A stretch of 6,539 nucleotides of DNA from Acidimicrobiia bacterium. Its GTDB lineage: Bacteria; Actinomycetota; Acidimicrobiia; Acidimicrobiales; Ilumatobacteraceae. Under the pieces are notes generated by a model. It saw nothing but the letters and a program-made list of their open reading frames with translations. It was not told the origin of the DNA and did no database searches. The first letter of the stretch is position 1. Each line of letters opens with the position of its first letter. A program made the translations under genes and the position numbers. The DNA is taken from NCBI GenBank assembly GCA_013811855.1, contig JACCUL010000322.1, forward strand, positions 1 through 6,539. The letters are read 5' to 3'. Below, piece by piece: positions 1-5,098 of the stretch.

Positions 1-711
1 CACGACGCGCAGGAGCAGGTGGGTGCCGGCCCTCATCAGCGGCGCCATCCCGGCCCGGCTCGGGCGGCGATGGCGGCTCCGGGCGAGGTGCCGGCGGACC
101 ACGACGGCGAACGCCAGCCCGGCGCCGACCTGGGCGATCACCGTCGACCACGCCGAGCCCGGGACCCCGAGATCGAGGCCGTACACGAAGACCAGCTCCA
201 GCACGACGTTCACGGCGTTGGCGAGGAGGAGCACGACGACCGCCGTGCGGTAGTCGCTGGCGCCGCGCTGGACGCCCTGGGCGGCGAGCGCGAACACGAC
301 GAACGGGATGCCGAGGGCGGAGATGCGCAGGTACGTCTCGGCGTAGCCGGCGACCTCGCCGCCGGCGCCGATCGCCGACGCCAGCGTCGGTGCCGCCAGC
401 AGCAGGATCGGGGCGAGGATGACGCCGACGATCACGGCCAGCCAGACGGCCTGCACACCGACGTCGGCGGCCTCGTCGCGCCGGCCGGCCCCGATGCACC
501 GGGCGATGCGCTCAGTGGTGCCGTAGGTCAAGAAGTTGCACCCGGCGACGACGAACGACAGCACCGTGGCGGCGATGGCCAACCCTCCGAGCTGGGCCGT
601 GCCGAGTCGACCGACGATCGCCGTGTCGACGAGCACGTAGAGCGGCTCGACGGCCAGGCTGCCGAGAGCCGGGACCGCCAGGGCGACGATCCGACGATCG
701 GTGAAGTTCAA
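1..711 (-). CDS. MATE-family efflux transporter, DinF-like (N-terminal 237 residues; 3' end off the window)
   Basis: This is an inner-membrane multidrug/toxin extrusion antiporter that would export small compounds using a cation gradient; the substrate cannot be told. The frame is open to the left edge, so about half of a usual 430-460 residue protein is present. The protein opens with MNFTDRRIVALAVPALGS, followed by VDTAIVGRLG (residues 29-37) and QGVQRGASDYRTA (145-157), which resemble the DinF-type MATE signature regions. Hydrophobic segments lie near residues 8-28, 43-64, 88-108, 127-147, 157-178 and 187-206, followed by a basic loop (RRHLARSRHRR, 206-216), as expected for the first six helices of a twelve-helix MATE protein. 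The start is TTG at 711-709, overlapping the trpS stop as TTGA; no in-frame ATG or GTG lies close by on either side. A GGAG abuts the TTG with no spacing, so initiation probably depends on coupling to trpS. Family is secure; subfamily less so. Confidence 0.9.
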   Translation of the reverse strand, partial: MNFTDRRIVALAVPALGSLAVEPLYVLVDTAIVGRLGTAQLGGLAIAATVLSFVVAGCNFLTYGTTERIARCIGAGRRDEAADVGVQAVWLAVIVGVILAPILLLAAPTLASAIGAGGEVAGYAETYLRISALGIPFVVFALAAQGVQRGASDYRTAVVVLLLANAVNVVLELVFVYGLDLGVPGSAWSTVIAQVGAGLAFAVVVRRHLARSRHRRPSRAGMAPLMRAGTHLLLRVV

Positions 712-1688
712 CTCCGGAGGAACCCGATGGCCGTGTAGGCCCGCTCGAGGGTGGCCGCGGCCACCTCCCCGGCCCGCTCGGCGCCCCGCCGCAGCATCGC
801 GGTCAGCTCGCCACGGTCGGCGAGCAGGTCGCGGTAGCGGGCCTGGATCGGCGTCAGCAGCTCGATCACGGCCTCTCCGGCGTCGGCCTTCAGCGGTCCG
901 TACTGCGTGTAGCCGGCCACGAGGTCGGCCGGGGGGTGACCGGTCGCCGCGCCGAGGATCTCCAGCAGGTTGCTGACCCCGGGCTTTGTCTCGGGGTCGT
1001 AGCGGACGTCGGTCTCGGAGTCCGTCACGGCCCGCTTGAACTTGCGGCGGATCATCTCGGCGTCGTCGAGCATCTGGATCAGCCCGGCGCCCGTGTCGGC
1101 CGACTTCGACATCTTCGCCGTCGGGTCCTGCAGGTCCATGACGCGGGCCCCGGCCCGCGGGGTGACGGCCCGCGGGACCACGAACGTTGCGCCGAAACGG
1201 TGGTTGAAGCGCAGCGCGATGTCGCGGGTGATCTCGACGTGTTGGCGCTGGTCGTCGCCCACGGGCACCTCGTCGGTGTCGTACAGCAGGATGTCGGCCG
1301 CCTGCAGCGCCGGATAGGTGAACAGCCCGCCCGAGACGAACTCCCGCTTGGCCGACTTCTCCTTGAACTGGACCATGCGCGACAGCTCGCCGAACGACAC
1401 GTTGCACTCCATCACCCACGCCAGCTGCGAGTGCTCGGGCACGTGGCTCTGCACGAACACGGTGGCGACGTCGGCGTCGAGCCCGACGGCGAACAGCATC
1501 GCCGCCAGCTGCACCGTGCGCGCGCCGATCACGCCGGGCTCCTCGGCGACGGTGAGGGCGTGGAGGTCGACGATGCCGTGGAAGGCGTCGTGCTCGTGCT
1601 GGCCGGCGACCCACGGCGCCAGGGCGCCCAGGTAGTTGCCCAGATGGACGTCCCCCGTGGGTTGGATGCACGAGAGGACGCGGGTCAC
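708..1688 (-). CDS. trpS: Tryptophanyl-tRNA synthetase
   Basis: This cytoplasmic class I aminoacyl-tRNA synthetase activates tryptophan with ATP and charges tRNA-Trp. With the GTG start at 1688-1686 it has 326 residues, normal for bacterial TrpS. The protein begins MTRVLSCIQPTGDVHLGNYLG, where HLGN (residues 15-18) is the HIGH-like motif. GDDQRQH (144-150) is the conserved Trp/ATP pocket segment and AKMSKS (191-196) is the exact KMSKS loop. The frame stays open upstream to an ATG at 1742, but the added 18 residues translate a GAGC-type repeat tract and precede the normal family N-terminus, so the GTG is preferred. No Shine-Dalgarno is seen before the GTG. Instead the stop of a short upstream ORF overlaps it as GTGA. 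The downstream MATE gene starts inside this stop codon, so the two are probably co-transcribed and coupled. Confidence 0.97.
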   Translation of the reverse strand: MTRVLSCIQPTGDVHLGNYLGALAPWVAGQHEHDAFHGIVDLHALTVAEEPGVIGARTVQLAAMLFAVGLDADVATVFVQSHVPEHSQLAWVMECNVSFGELSRMVQFKEKSAKREFVSGGLFTYPALQAADILLYDTDEVPVGDDQRQHVEITRDIALRFNHRFGATFVVPRAVTPRAGARVMDLQDPTAKMSKSADTGAGLIQMLDDAEMIRRKFKRAVTDSETDVRYDPETKPGVSNLLEILGAATGHPPADLVAGYTQYGPLKADAGEAVIELLTPIQARYRDLLADRGELTAMLRRGAERAGEVAAATLERAYTAIGFLRS

Positions 1689-1771
1689 TGGTGCACCGTG
1701 TTCGCGATGCGAGCGAGCGAGCGCCAGCGAGCGAGTGGCCAAGAATGGCCTGCGTGGCCGGGGAACGCCAT
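1685..1771 (-). CDS. Candidate leader peptide of trpS (28 codons, two Trp)
   Basis: A short minus-strand ORF runs from ATG at 1771-1769 to TGA at 1687-1685. The peptide begins MAFPGHAGHSWPLARW and ends ARIANTVHQ, with Trp codons at positions 11 and 16. Its TGA overlaps the trpS GTG start as GTGA, the same arrangement seen at two other gene junctions in the window. A TAGCGT hexamer at 1784-1779 ends 7 nt before the ATG, the spacing expected of a leaderless transcript starting at this codon. The frame differs from the upstream extension of trpS. By analogy with known amino-acid leader peptides, slow decoding of the Trp codons could sense charged tRNA-Trp, but that role is inference. Against it: in GC-rich DNA short ORFs with TGG arise easily, and part of it lies on a GAGC repeat tract. 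It may be only a translated upstream ORF, or chance. Confidence 0.42.
   Translation of the reverse strand: MAFPGHAGHSWPLARWRSLARIANTVHQ
1711..1735. repeat. Short GAGC-type tandem repeat tract
   Basis: Three head-to-tail GAGC units (1711-1722) are followed by GCCA and then GCGAGCGAG (1727-1735); a related GCGAGCGG lies at 1785-1792. The tract is in the trpS/scpA gap, within the presumed trpS leader. It could be simple-sequence slippage or a copy of a dispersed intergenic repeat; one window cannot separate these. Confidence 0.6.
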
Positions 1772-1778
1772 AATGGCC

Positions 1779-1784
1779 ACGCTA
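1779..1784 (-). promoter_or_regulatory. Candidate -10 box (TAGCGT) for the leader ORF-trpS-MATE transcript
   Basis: On the minus strand the sequence reads TAGCGT, then GGCCATT, then the ATG of the short leader ORF. TAGCGT fits the actinobacterial TAnnnT -10 pattern, and 7 nt to the ATG suits a leaderless start. The same ten bases, TAGCGTGGCC, recur on the plus strand before scpA. No convincing -35 hexamer was found. If real, the trpS coding region would begin about 83 nt into the transcript. Confidence 0.4.
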
Positions 1785-1824
1785 GCGAGCGGCACCCATC
1801 CGCCAGCCCGAGGATCGGGGCCGG

Positions 1825-1830
1825 TAGCGT
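1825..1830 (+). promoter_or_regulatory. Candidate -10 box (TAGCGT) for scpA
   Basis: TAGCGT stands 11 nt before the scpA ATG, so transcription would begin at or a few bases before the start codon, leaving little or no leader. This agrees with the lack of a clear Shine-Dalgarno before scpA. It is preceded by GCCGG, as is the TACGAT box of tyrA. No clear -35 hexamer is visible. Confidence 0.4.
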
Positions 1831-1841
1831 GGCCGCGCGTC

Positions 1842-2630
1842 ATGGCCGTCGATGTCGCCGCGCAGCTGCCCGACCGGGTCTACGAGGGCCCGTTCGACCT
1901 GCTCCTGCACCTCATCCTGGCCGACGAGGTGGACATCCATCAGGTCAGCCTGGCCCGCATCGTCGAGTCCTACCTGGCCGAGCTGGAGCGCATGCAGGGG
2001 CTCGATCTCGACCTCGCCACCGAGTTCCTGCTCATCGCGGCCACGCTCGTCGAGCTCAAGGCGCGGCGCCTGCTACCGGGGCGCACCGACGTCGACCTCG
2101 ACGACGAGCTGGCGCTGTGGGAGGAGCGCGACCTGCTGCTGGCCCGCCTGCTCGAGTGCAAGGCGTTCAAGGACGTCTCGACGGTGTTCGCCGCCCTCGC
2201 CGAGCAGGCTGACCGCTGCGTGCCGCGCCTCGTCGGCGCCGACGAGCGCTTCGCCGCGGTGGCCCCGGACCTGCTGGCCGGGCTCACGCCGTCCCGGCTC
2301 CACGACGCCATGGTCCGCGCCCTCGCGCCCAAGCCGGTGCCGGGCATCGACCTGTTCCACGTCGCCCCGATCCGCATCAGCGTGGCCGACGCCGTGGTCG
2401 AGCTGGCCGAGGAGCTGCCCCGTGTCGGGCGCATCACGTTCGCCCGGCTGACCGCCGACCTGGTCGAGCGGCTGGAGATCATCGTTCGGTTCCTCGCCGT
2501 GCTCGAGCTGTACAAGCAGGGGCTCGTCGAGCTCGAGCAGGCCGAGCGCTTCGGCGCCATCGAGATCGAGTGGTGCGGCGACCCCCACCCCGACGTGGCC
2601 GCCCTCGCCGTCGACGTGTACGAAGGCTGA
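1842..2630 (+). CDS. scpA: Segregation and condensation protein A (kleisin subunit of Smc-ScpAB)
   Basis: ScpA is the kleisin that bridges the two Smc heads and binds the ScpB dimer, forming the bacterial condensin that compacts and segregates newly replicated origins. The 262-residue product is of normal family length. Residues 13-50, starting VYEGPFDLLLHLILADEVDI, are the hallmark N-terminal region that contacts the Smc neck; residues 57-82 continue the conserved helix ending LIAATLVELKARRLLPG. An acidic linker follows (83-97). The C-terminal winged-helix domain lies around 198-244 (FARLTADLVERLEIIVRFLA through GAIEIEW) and would contact the other Smc head. The ATG at 1842 is the first plausible start; the frame upstream is open but encodes nothing ScpA-like. 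It is the first gene of a plus-strand unit, with scpB 7 nt downstream. The parA and xerD genes often found upstream in other genomes are absent; divergent trpS lies there instead. Confidence 0.95.
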   Translation: MAVDVAAQLPDRVYEGPFDLLLHLILADEVDIHQVSLARIVESYLAELERMQGLDLDLATEFLLIAATLVELKARRLLPGRTDVDLDDELALWEERDLLLARLLECKAFKDVSTVFAALAEQADRCVPRLVGADERFAAVAPDLLAGLTPSRLHDAMVRALAPKPVPGIDLFHVAPIRISVADAVVELAEELPRVGRITFARLTADLVERLEIIVRFLAVLELYKQGLVELEQAERFGAIEIEWCGDPHPDVAALAVDVYEG

Positions 2631-2637
2631 TGGCGAG

Positions 2638-3225
2638 ATGTTCGACGCCACCGAGGAGCACCTGCGGGCCATCGAGGCCGTCGTTCTGGTGGCCCACGAT
2701 CCCGTGCCGCCTGACCTGCTGGCTCAGCTGCTGGAGCGGCCGGTCACCGACATCGAGCGCTGGTGCGCCGAGCTGGCTGAGGGTTACCGGGCCGAGGGGC
2801 GGGGGTTCGAGCTGGTTCGGGTCGCCGGGGGCTACCGCTACCAGACCCACGCCGACCTGACGCCGTACGTCGAGCGCTTCCTGCTCCACGACCAGCGGGC
2901 CCGGCTGTCGGGGGCGGCGCTGGAGACGCTGGCCATCGTCGCCTACAAGCAGCCGATCTCCCGGGCCCAGATCGCCTCGATCCGCGGCGTCGACCCCGAC
3001 GGCGTGCTGCGCACGTTGCAGGGCCGCGGGTACGTGGACGCCGCCGAGCGCGACGACGGTCCGGGCCAGGCGCTGCTGTACGCCACGACGGCGACGTTCC
3101 TGGACAAGCTGGGCCTCGACTCGTTGGCCGACCTGCCGCCGATCGCCGACTTCATCCCTGGGGCCGACGTCGTCGAGGCCCTCGAGGTGGGCCTGCGGGG
3201 CGGCCCCGATGCCCGAGCCGGGTGA
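2638..3225 (+). CDS. scpB: Segregation and condensation protein B
   Basis: ScpB is the kite-type winged-helix partner of ScpA; a dimer binds the middle of the kleisin in the Smc complex. The product has 195 residues, typical of the family. The first winged-helix domain spans about residues 3-85. The second begins with RLSGAALETLAIVAYKQPIS (89-108), followed by RAQIASIRGVD (109-119), the most conserved part of ScpB. The TFLDKLGLDSLADLPPI segment (153-169) is the usual end of the core fold. The C-terminal tail after about residue 185 is short and Gly/Arg-rich. The start ATG at 2638 is 7 nt after the scpA stop; another ATG overlapping that stop at 2630 is in the wrong frame. The end overlaps the start of rluB by 17 nt, so all three genes are probably one transcript. 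Confidence 0.95.
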   Translation: MFDATEEHLRAIEAVVLVAHDPVPPDLLAQLLERPVTDIERWCAELAEGYRAEGRGFELVRVAGGYRYQTHADLTPYVERFLLHDQRARLSGAALETLAIVAYKQPISRAQIASIRGVDPDGVLRTLQGRGYVDAAERDDGPGQALLYATTATFLDKLGLDSLADLPPIADFIPGADVVEALEVGLRGGPDARAG

Positions 3226-3958
3226 CCGTCCCGGCGAGCGCCTGCAGAAGGTGCTGGCCACCAGGGGGTGGGGGAGTCGCCGGGTGTGTGAGGACCTCAT
3301 CGGCGAGGGGCGGGTCACCGTCAACGGCGAGGTGGCCGCGCTCGGACGTCGCGTCGACCCCGATCACGACCTCGTCGAGGTCGACGGGGCGCCGGTCGGC
3401 ACCCGGCCCGATCTCGTCCACTACCTGCTCAACAAGCCGGCCGGCGTGGTGACGACGGCCAAGGACACTGCCGGCCGCCCGACGGTGGTCGAGCTGGTCC
3501 CGGCCGAGCCGCGGGTGTTCCCGGTCGGTCGGTTGGACGCCGAGACGGAAGGGCTCCTGCTGCTGACCAACGACGGCGAGCTGGCCCACCGCGTCGCCCA
3601 TCCCCGCCACGGCGTCGTCAAGGAGTACCTGGCCACCGTGACGACAGCCGGCGGACCGGTCCCCGCCGGCGCCATCCGCCGCCTGCGCGACGGCGTCGAG
3701 CTGGACGACGGCGTCACCGCGCCGGCGCGGGTGTCCCAACCCAGCCCGGGCGTGCTGCGCATCGCCGTCCACGAGGGCCGCAACCGCCAGGTCCGCCGGA
3801 TGTGCGAGGCCGTCGGCCACCCCGTCACCCGGCTCGTGCGCACCGCCATCGGCCCGCTCCACGACCGCCGCCTCCCCCCAGGCGCCTGGCGCCCCCTCAC
3901 CCCGGCCGAGGTGATCGCCCTCTCCCAGGCCACCACGGTCGCGCGATCGGGGTTCTGA
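3209..3958 (+). CDS. rluB: 23S rRNA pseudouridine synthase, RsuA/RluB family
   Basis: This enzyme isomerises a specific uridine in rRNA to pseudouridine; its position next to scpAB matches the rluB orthologues known to act on helix 89/90-region uridine of 23S rRNA. The 249-residue product has an S4 RNA-binding domain at about residues 10-60 (RLQKVLATRGWGSRRVCEDL at 11-30) and then the catalytic domain. The catalytic motif GRLDAETEGLLLLTNDG (107-123) carries the nucleophile Asp110. LNKPAGVVTT (74-83), KEYLATV (138-144) and the family signature EGRNRQVRRM (189-198) are all present. The ATG at 3209 lies inside the end of scpB. The last Phe codon and the TGA lie in the left arm of a long palindrome, so the C-terminal end may have been shaped by that element. 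Family is certain; the exact target uridine is inferred from gene order. Confidence 0.94.
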   Translation: MPEPGDRPGERLQKVLATRGWGSRRVCEDLIGEGRVTVNGEVAALGRRVDPDHDLVEVDGAPVGTRPDLVHYLLNKPAGVVTTAKDTAGRPTVVELVPAEPRVFPVGRLDAETEGLLLLTNDGELAHRVAHPRHGVVKEYLATVTTAGGPVPAGAIRRLRDGVELDDGVTAPARVSQPSPGVLRIAVHEGRNRQVRRMCEAVGHPVTRLVRTAIGPLHDRRLPPGAWRPLTPAEVIALSQATTVARSGF

Positions 3959-4002
3959 TGACACTTACGGGATGCGGGGCACCCGTAAGTGTCATCAGAA
4001 CC
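3951..4002. repeat. Perfect 21-bp inverted repeat (hairpin) covering the rluB stop
   Basis: The left arm at 3951-3971 (starting GGTTCTGATGACAC) and the right arm at 3982-4002 (ending GTGTCATCAGAACC) are exact reverse complements over all 21 bases. Between them TGC (3973-3975) can pair with GCA (3979-3981) around a GGG loop, with one bulged A at 3972, giving up to 24 bp. The rluB TGA (3956-3958) lies in the left arm. No T-run follows on either side, so it is not a standard intrinsic terminator, although a stem this long may still end or protect the scpA-scpB-rluB transcript. The arms are visibly less GC-rich than the flanking genes, which suggests an inserted element such as a small palindromic repeat. 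Confidence 0.9.
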
Positions 4003-4019
4003 GCGTCGTGGCGTGCCGG

Positions 4020-4025
4020 TACGAT
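4020..4025 (+). promoter_or_regulatory. Candidate -10 box (TACGAT) for tyrA-aroA
   Basis: TACGAT fits the TAnnnT -10 pattern and ends 8 nt before the GTG start of tyrA, so the transcript would be leaderless or nearly so. No Shine-Dalgarno is present between it and the GTG, which fits. The usual -35 position falls at the end of the right arm of the upstream palindrome and does not resemble TTGACA. A 9-bp direct repeat, GCGTCGTGG, flanks the box at 4003-4011 and 4029-4037. Confidence 0.5.
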
Positions 4026-4033
4026 CTGGCGTC

Positions 4034-5098
4034 GTGGGTGAGGCCCGGCGAGCGAACGTGATCGGCCTGGGGTTGATCGGTGGGTCGGTGGCGCTCGGGT
4101 TGCGTGAGCAGGGGTGGTCGGTCACCGGCGACGACCTCGACGCCGCCCGCGTTGAACAGGCGGTGGCGATGGGGGCCATCGACGCCGCCGGGATCGATGG
4201 CGACGCCGAGCTGACGTTCGTCGCCGTGCCGGTGCTGGCCGTCGCCGACGTCGTCAAGCGGGCACTGGCCGAGACGTCCGGCGTGGTGACCGACGTCGGC
4301 AGCGTCAAGGGCGTGGTGTGCGCGGCGATCGACGACCCGCGCTTCGTCGGCGGTCACCCGATGGCCGGCACGGAGCTGGAGGGCCTCGACGGCGCCGACG
4401 CCTCGATCTTCACCGGGGCCGTGTGGGTCCTGACCCCGGTCGGGGGCACCGCCGACGAATCGTTCGCCACCGTCGCCCGGGCCGTGGCGCTGCTCGGCGC
4501 CGAGGTCGTCGCCCTCGACCCCGGCCGCCACGACGAGGTCGTCGCCGTCGTCAGCCACGTCCCGCACCTCGCCGCCGCCGGGCTGATGGGCCTGGCCGCC
4601 GACCGGGCCGAGGAGCACGCCGCGCTCCTGCGCCTGGCCGCCGGCGGCTTCCGGGACATGACCCGCATCGCCAGCGGGCACCCTGACATCTGGCTCGACA
4701 TCTGCGCCGAGAACCGCCCGGCCATCCTCTCGGCGCTCGACGGCCTGATCGGGCGGCTCGCCGAGCTGCGCGAGATCGTCGGCACCGACGCCCGTGACCA
4801 GCTGCACGAGCGCCTGACCCACGCTCGCGAGGCCCGCACGAACCTGCCCAGCACCGCGAGCCACGCCGAGGAGCTGGCCGAGGTGCGCATCCCGATCCCC
4901 GACCGACCGGGCGCGGCCGCCGAGGTCTTCACGCTGGCCGCCGAGCTCGGGGTCAACGTCGTCAGCTTCGAGGTCGTGCACATGGCCGAGGGCACGCGCG
5001 GCGTGGCCGTCCTGCTGGTCGCCGCCACCAACGCCGACGTGTTCCGGGGCGGGCTGCTGGCCAGGGGCTACCGGCCCGGCGTGTCCCGGCTGGCGTGA
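4034..5098 (+). CDS. tyrA: Prephenate dehydrogenase with C-terminal ACT domain
   Basis: TyrA oxidatively decarboxylates prephenate to 4-hydroxyphenylpyruvate, the committed step to tyrosine; use of arogenate instead cannot be excluded. The 354-residue product starts with a Rossmann fold, VIGLGLIGGS (residues 9-18), the GxGxxG nucleotide site. Acidic residues after the second strand (GDDLD, 32-36) favour NAD over NADP. TDVGSVK (86-92), GGHPMAGTE (106-114, with the active-site His), SHVPH (174-178) and FRDMTRIA (206-213, with a likely prephenate-binding Arg) are family hallmarks. Residues 283-340, including IPDRPGAAAEVF, form an ACT domain, usually the site of tyrosine feedback. The GTG at 4034 is chosen because it lies just after a TACGAT box and immediately before the Rossmann strand. 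A GTG at 3989 in the same frame lies inside the palindrome and is rejected. The end overlaps aroA by GTGA. Confidence 0.94.
   Translation: MGEARRANVIGLGLIGGSVALGLREQGWSVTGDDLDAARVEQAVAMGAIDAAGIDGDAELTFVAVPVLAVADVVKRALAETSGVVTDVGSVKGVVCAAIDDPRFVGGHPMAGTELEGLDGADASIFTGAVWVLTPVGGTADESFATVARAVALLGAEVVALDPGRHDEVVAVVSHVPHLAAAGLMGLAADRAEEHAALLRLAAGGFRDMTRIASGHPDIWLDICAENRPAILSALDGLIGRLAELREIVGTDARDQLHERLTHAREARTNLPSTASHAEELAEVRIPIPDRPGAAAEVFTLAAELGVNVVSFEVVHMAEGTRGVAVLLVAATNADVFRGGLLARGYRPGVSRLA

Larger units (their letters stand above)
1775..1834. repeat. 10-bp inverted repeat GGCCACGCTA / TAGCGTGGCC in the divergent promoter region
   Basis: GGCCACGCTA at 1775-1784 and TAGCGTGGCC at 1825-1834 are exact reverse complements separated by 40 nt. 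Each contains a TAGCGT hexamer pointing outwards, one towards trpS and one towards scpA. The simplest reading is two divergent promoters with the same -10 and start region; a shared operator is possible but not shown. Confidence 0.55.

Noticed and set aside
19..738. Plus-strand open frame of 239 codons over the left end
   Set aside because: Its product is a low-complexity Asp/Gly/Arg/His-rich string, antisense to a clear MATE transporter with membrane helices. It is a GC-driven shadow.
1689..1742. N-terminal extension of trpS to the ATG at 1742
   Set aside because: It translates the GAGC repeat tract and adds 18 residues before the normal TrpS N-terminus; the GTG at 1688 fits family length and the GTGA overlap.
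936..1841. Long plus-strand extension in frame with scpA
   Set aside because: The extra residues are antisense to trpS and resemble no ScpA N-terminus; the family start fits the ATG at 1842.
2479..3964. Large minus-strand open frames opposite scpB and rluB (2479-3324 and 3152-3964)
   Set aside because: They are antisense to well-conserved genes and encode biased Arg/Gly/Asp-rich sequence without recognisable motifs.
3951..4002. Standard rho-independent terminator
   Set aside because: The stem is strong, but no T-run follows on either strand, so the canonical form is not met; a T-less terminator stays possible and is noted under findings.
3989..4033. Earlier GTG start of tyrA at 3989
   Set aside because: It lies in the right arm of the palindrome, upstream of the probable -10 box, and would add 15 residues before the Rossmann strand.
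3995..4981. Minus-strand open frame of 328 codons opposite tyrA
   Set aside because: It mirrors the codon bias of tyrA, has no motifs, and is a shadow frame.
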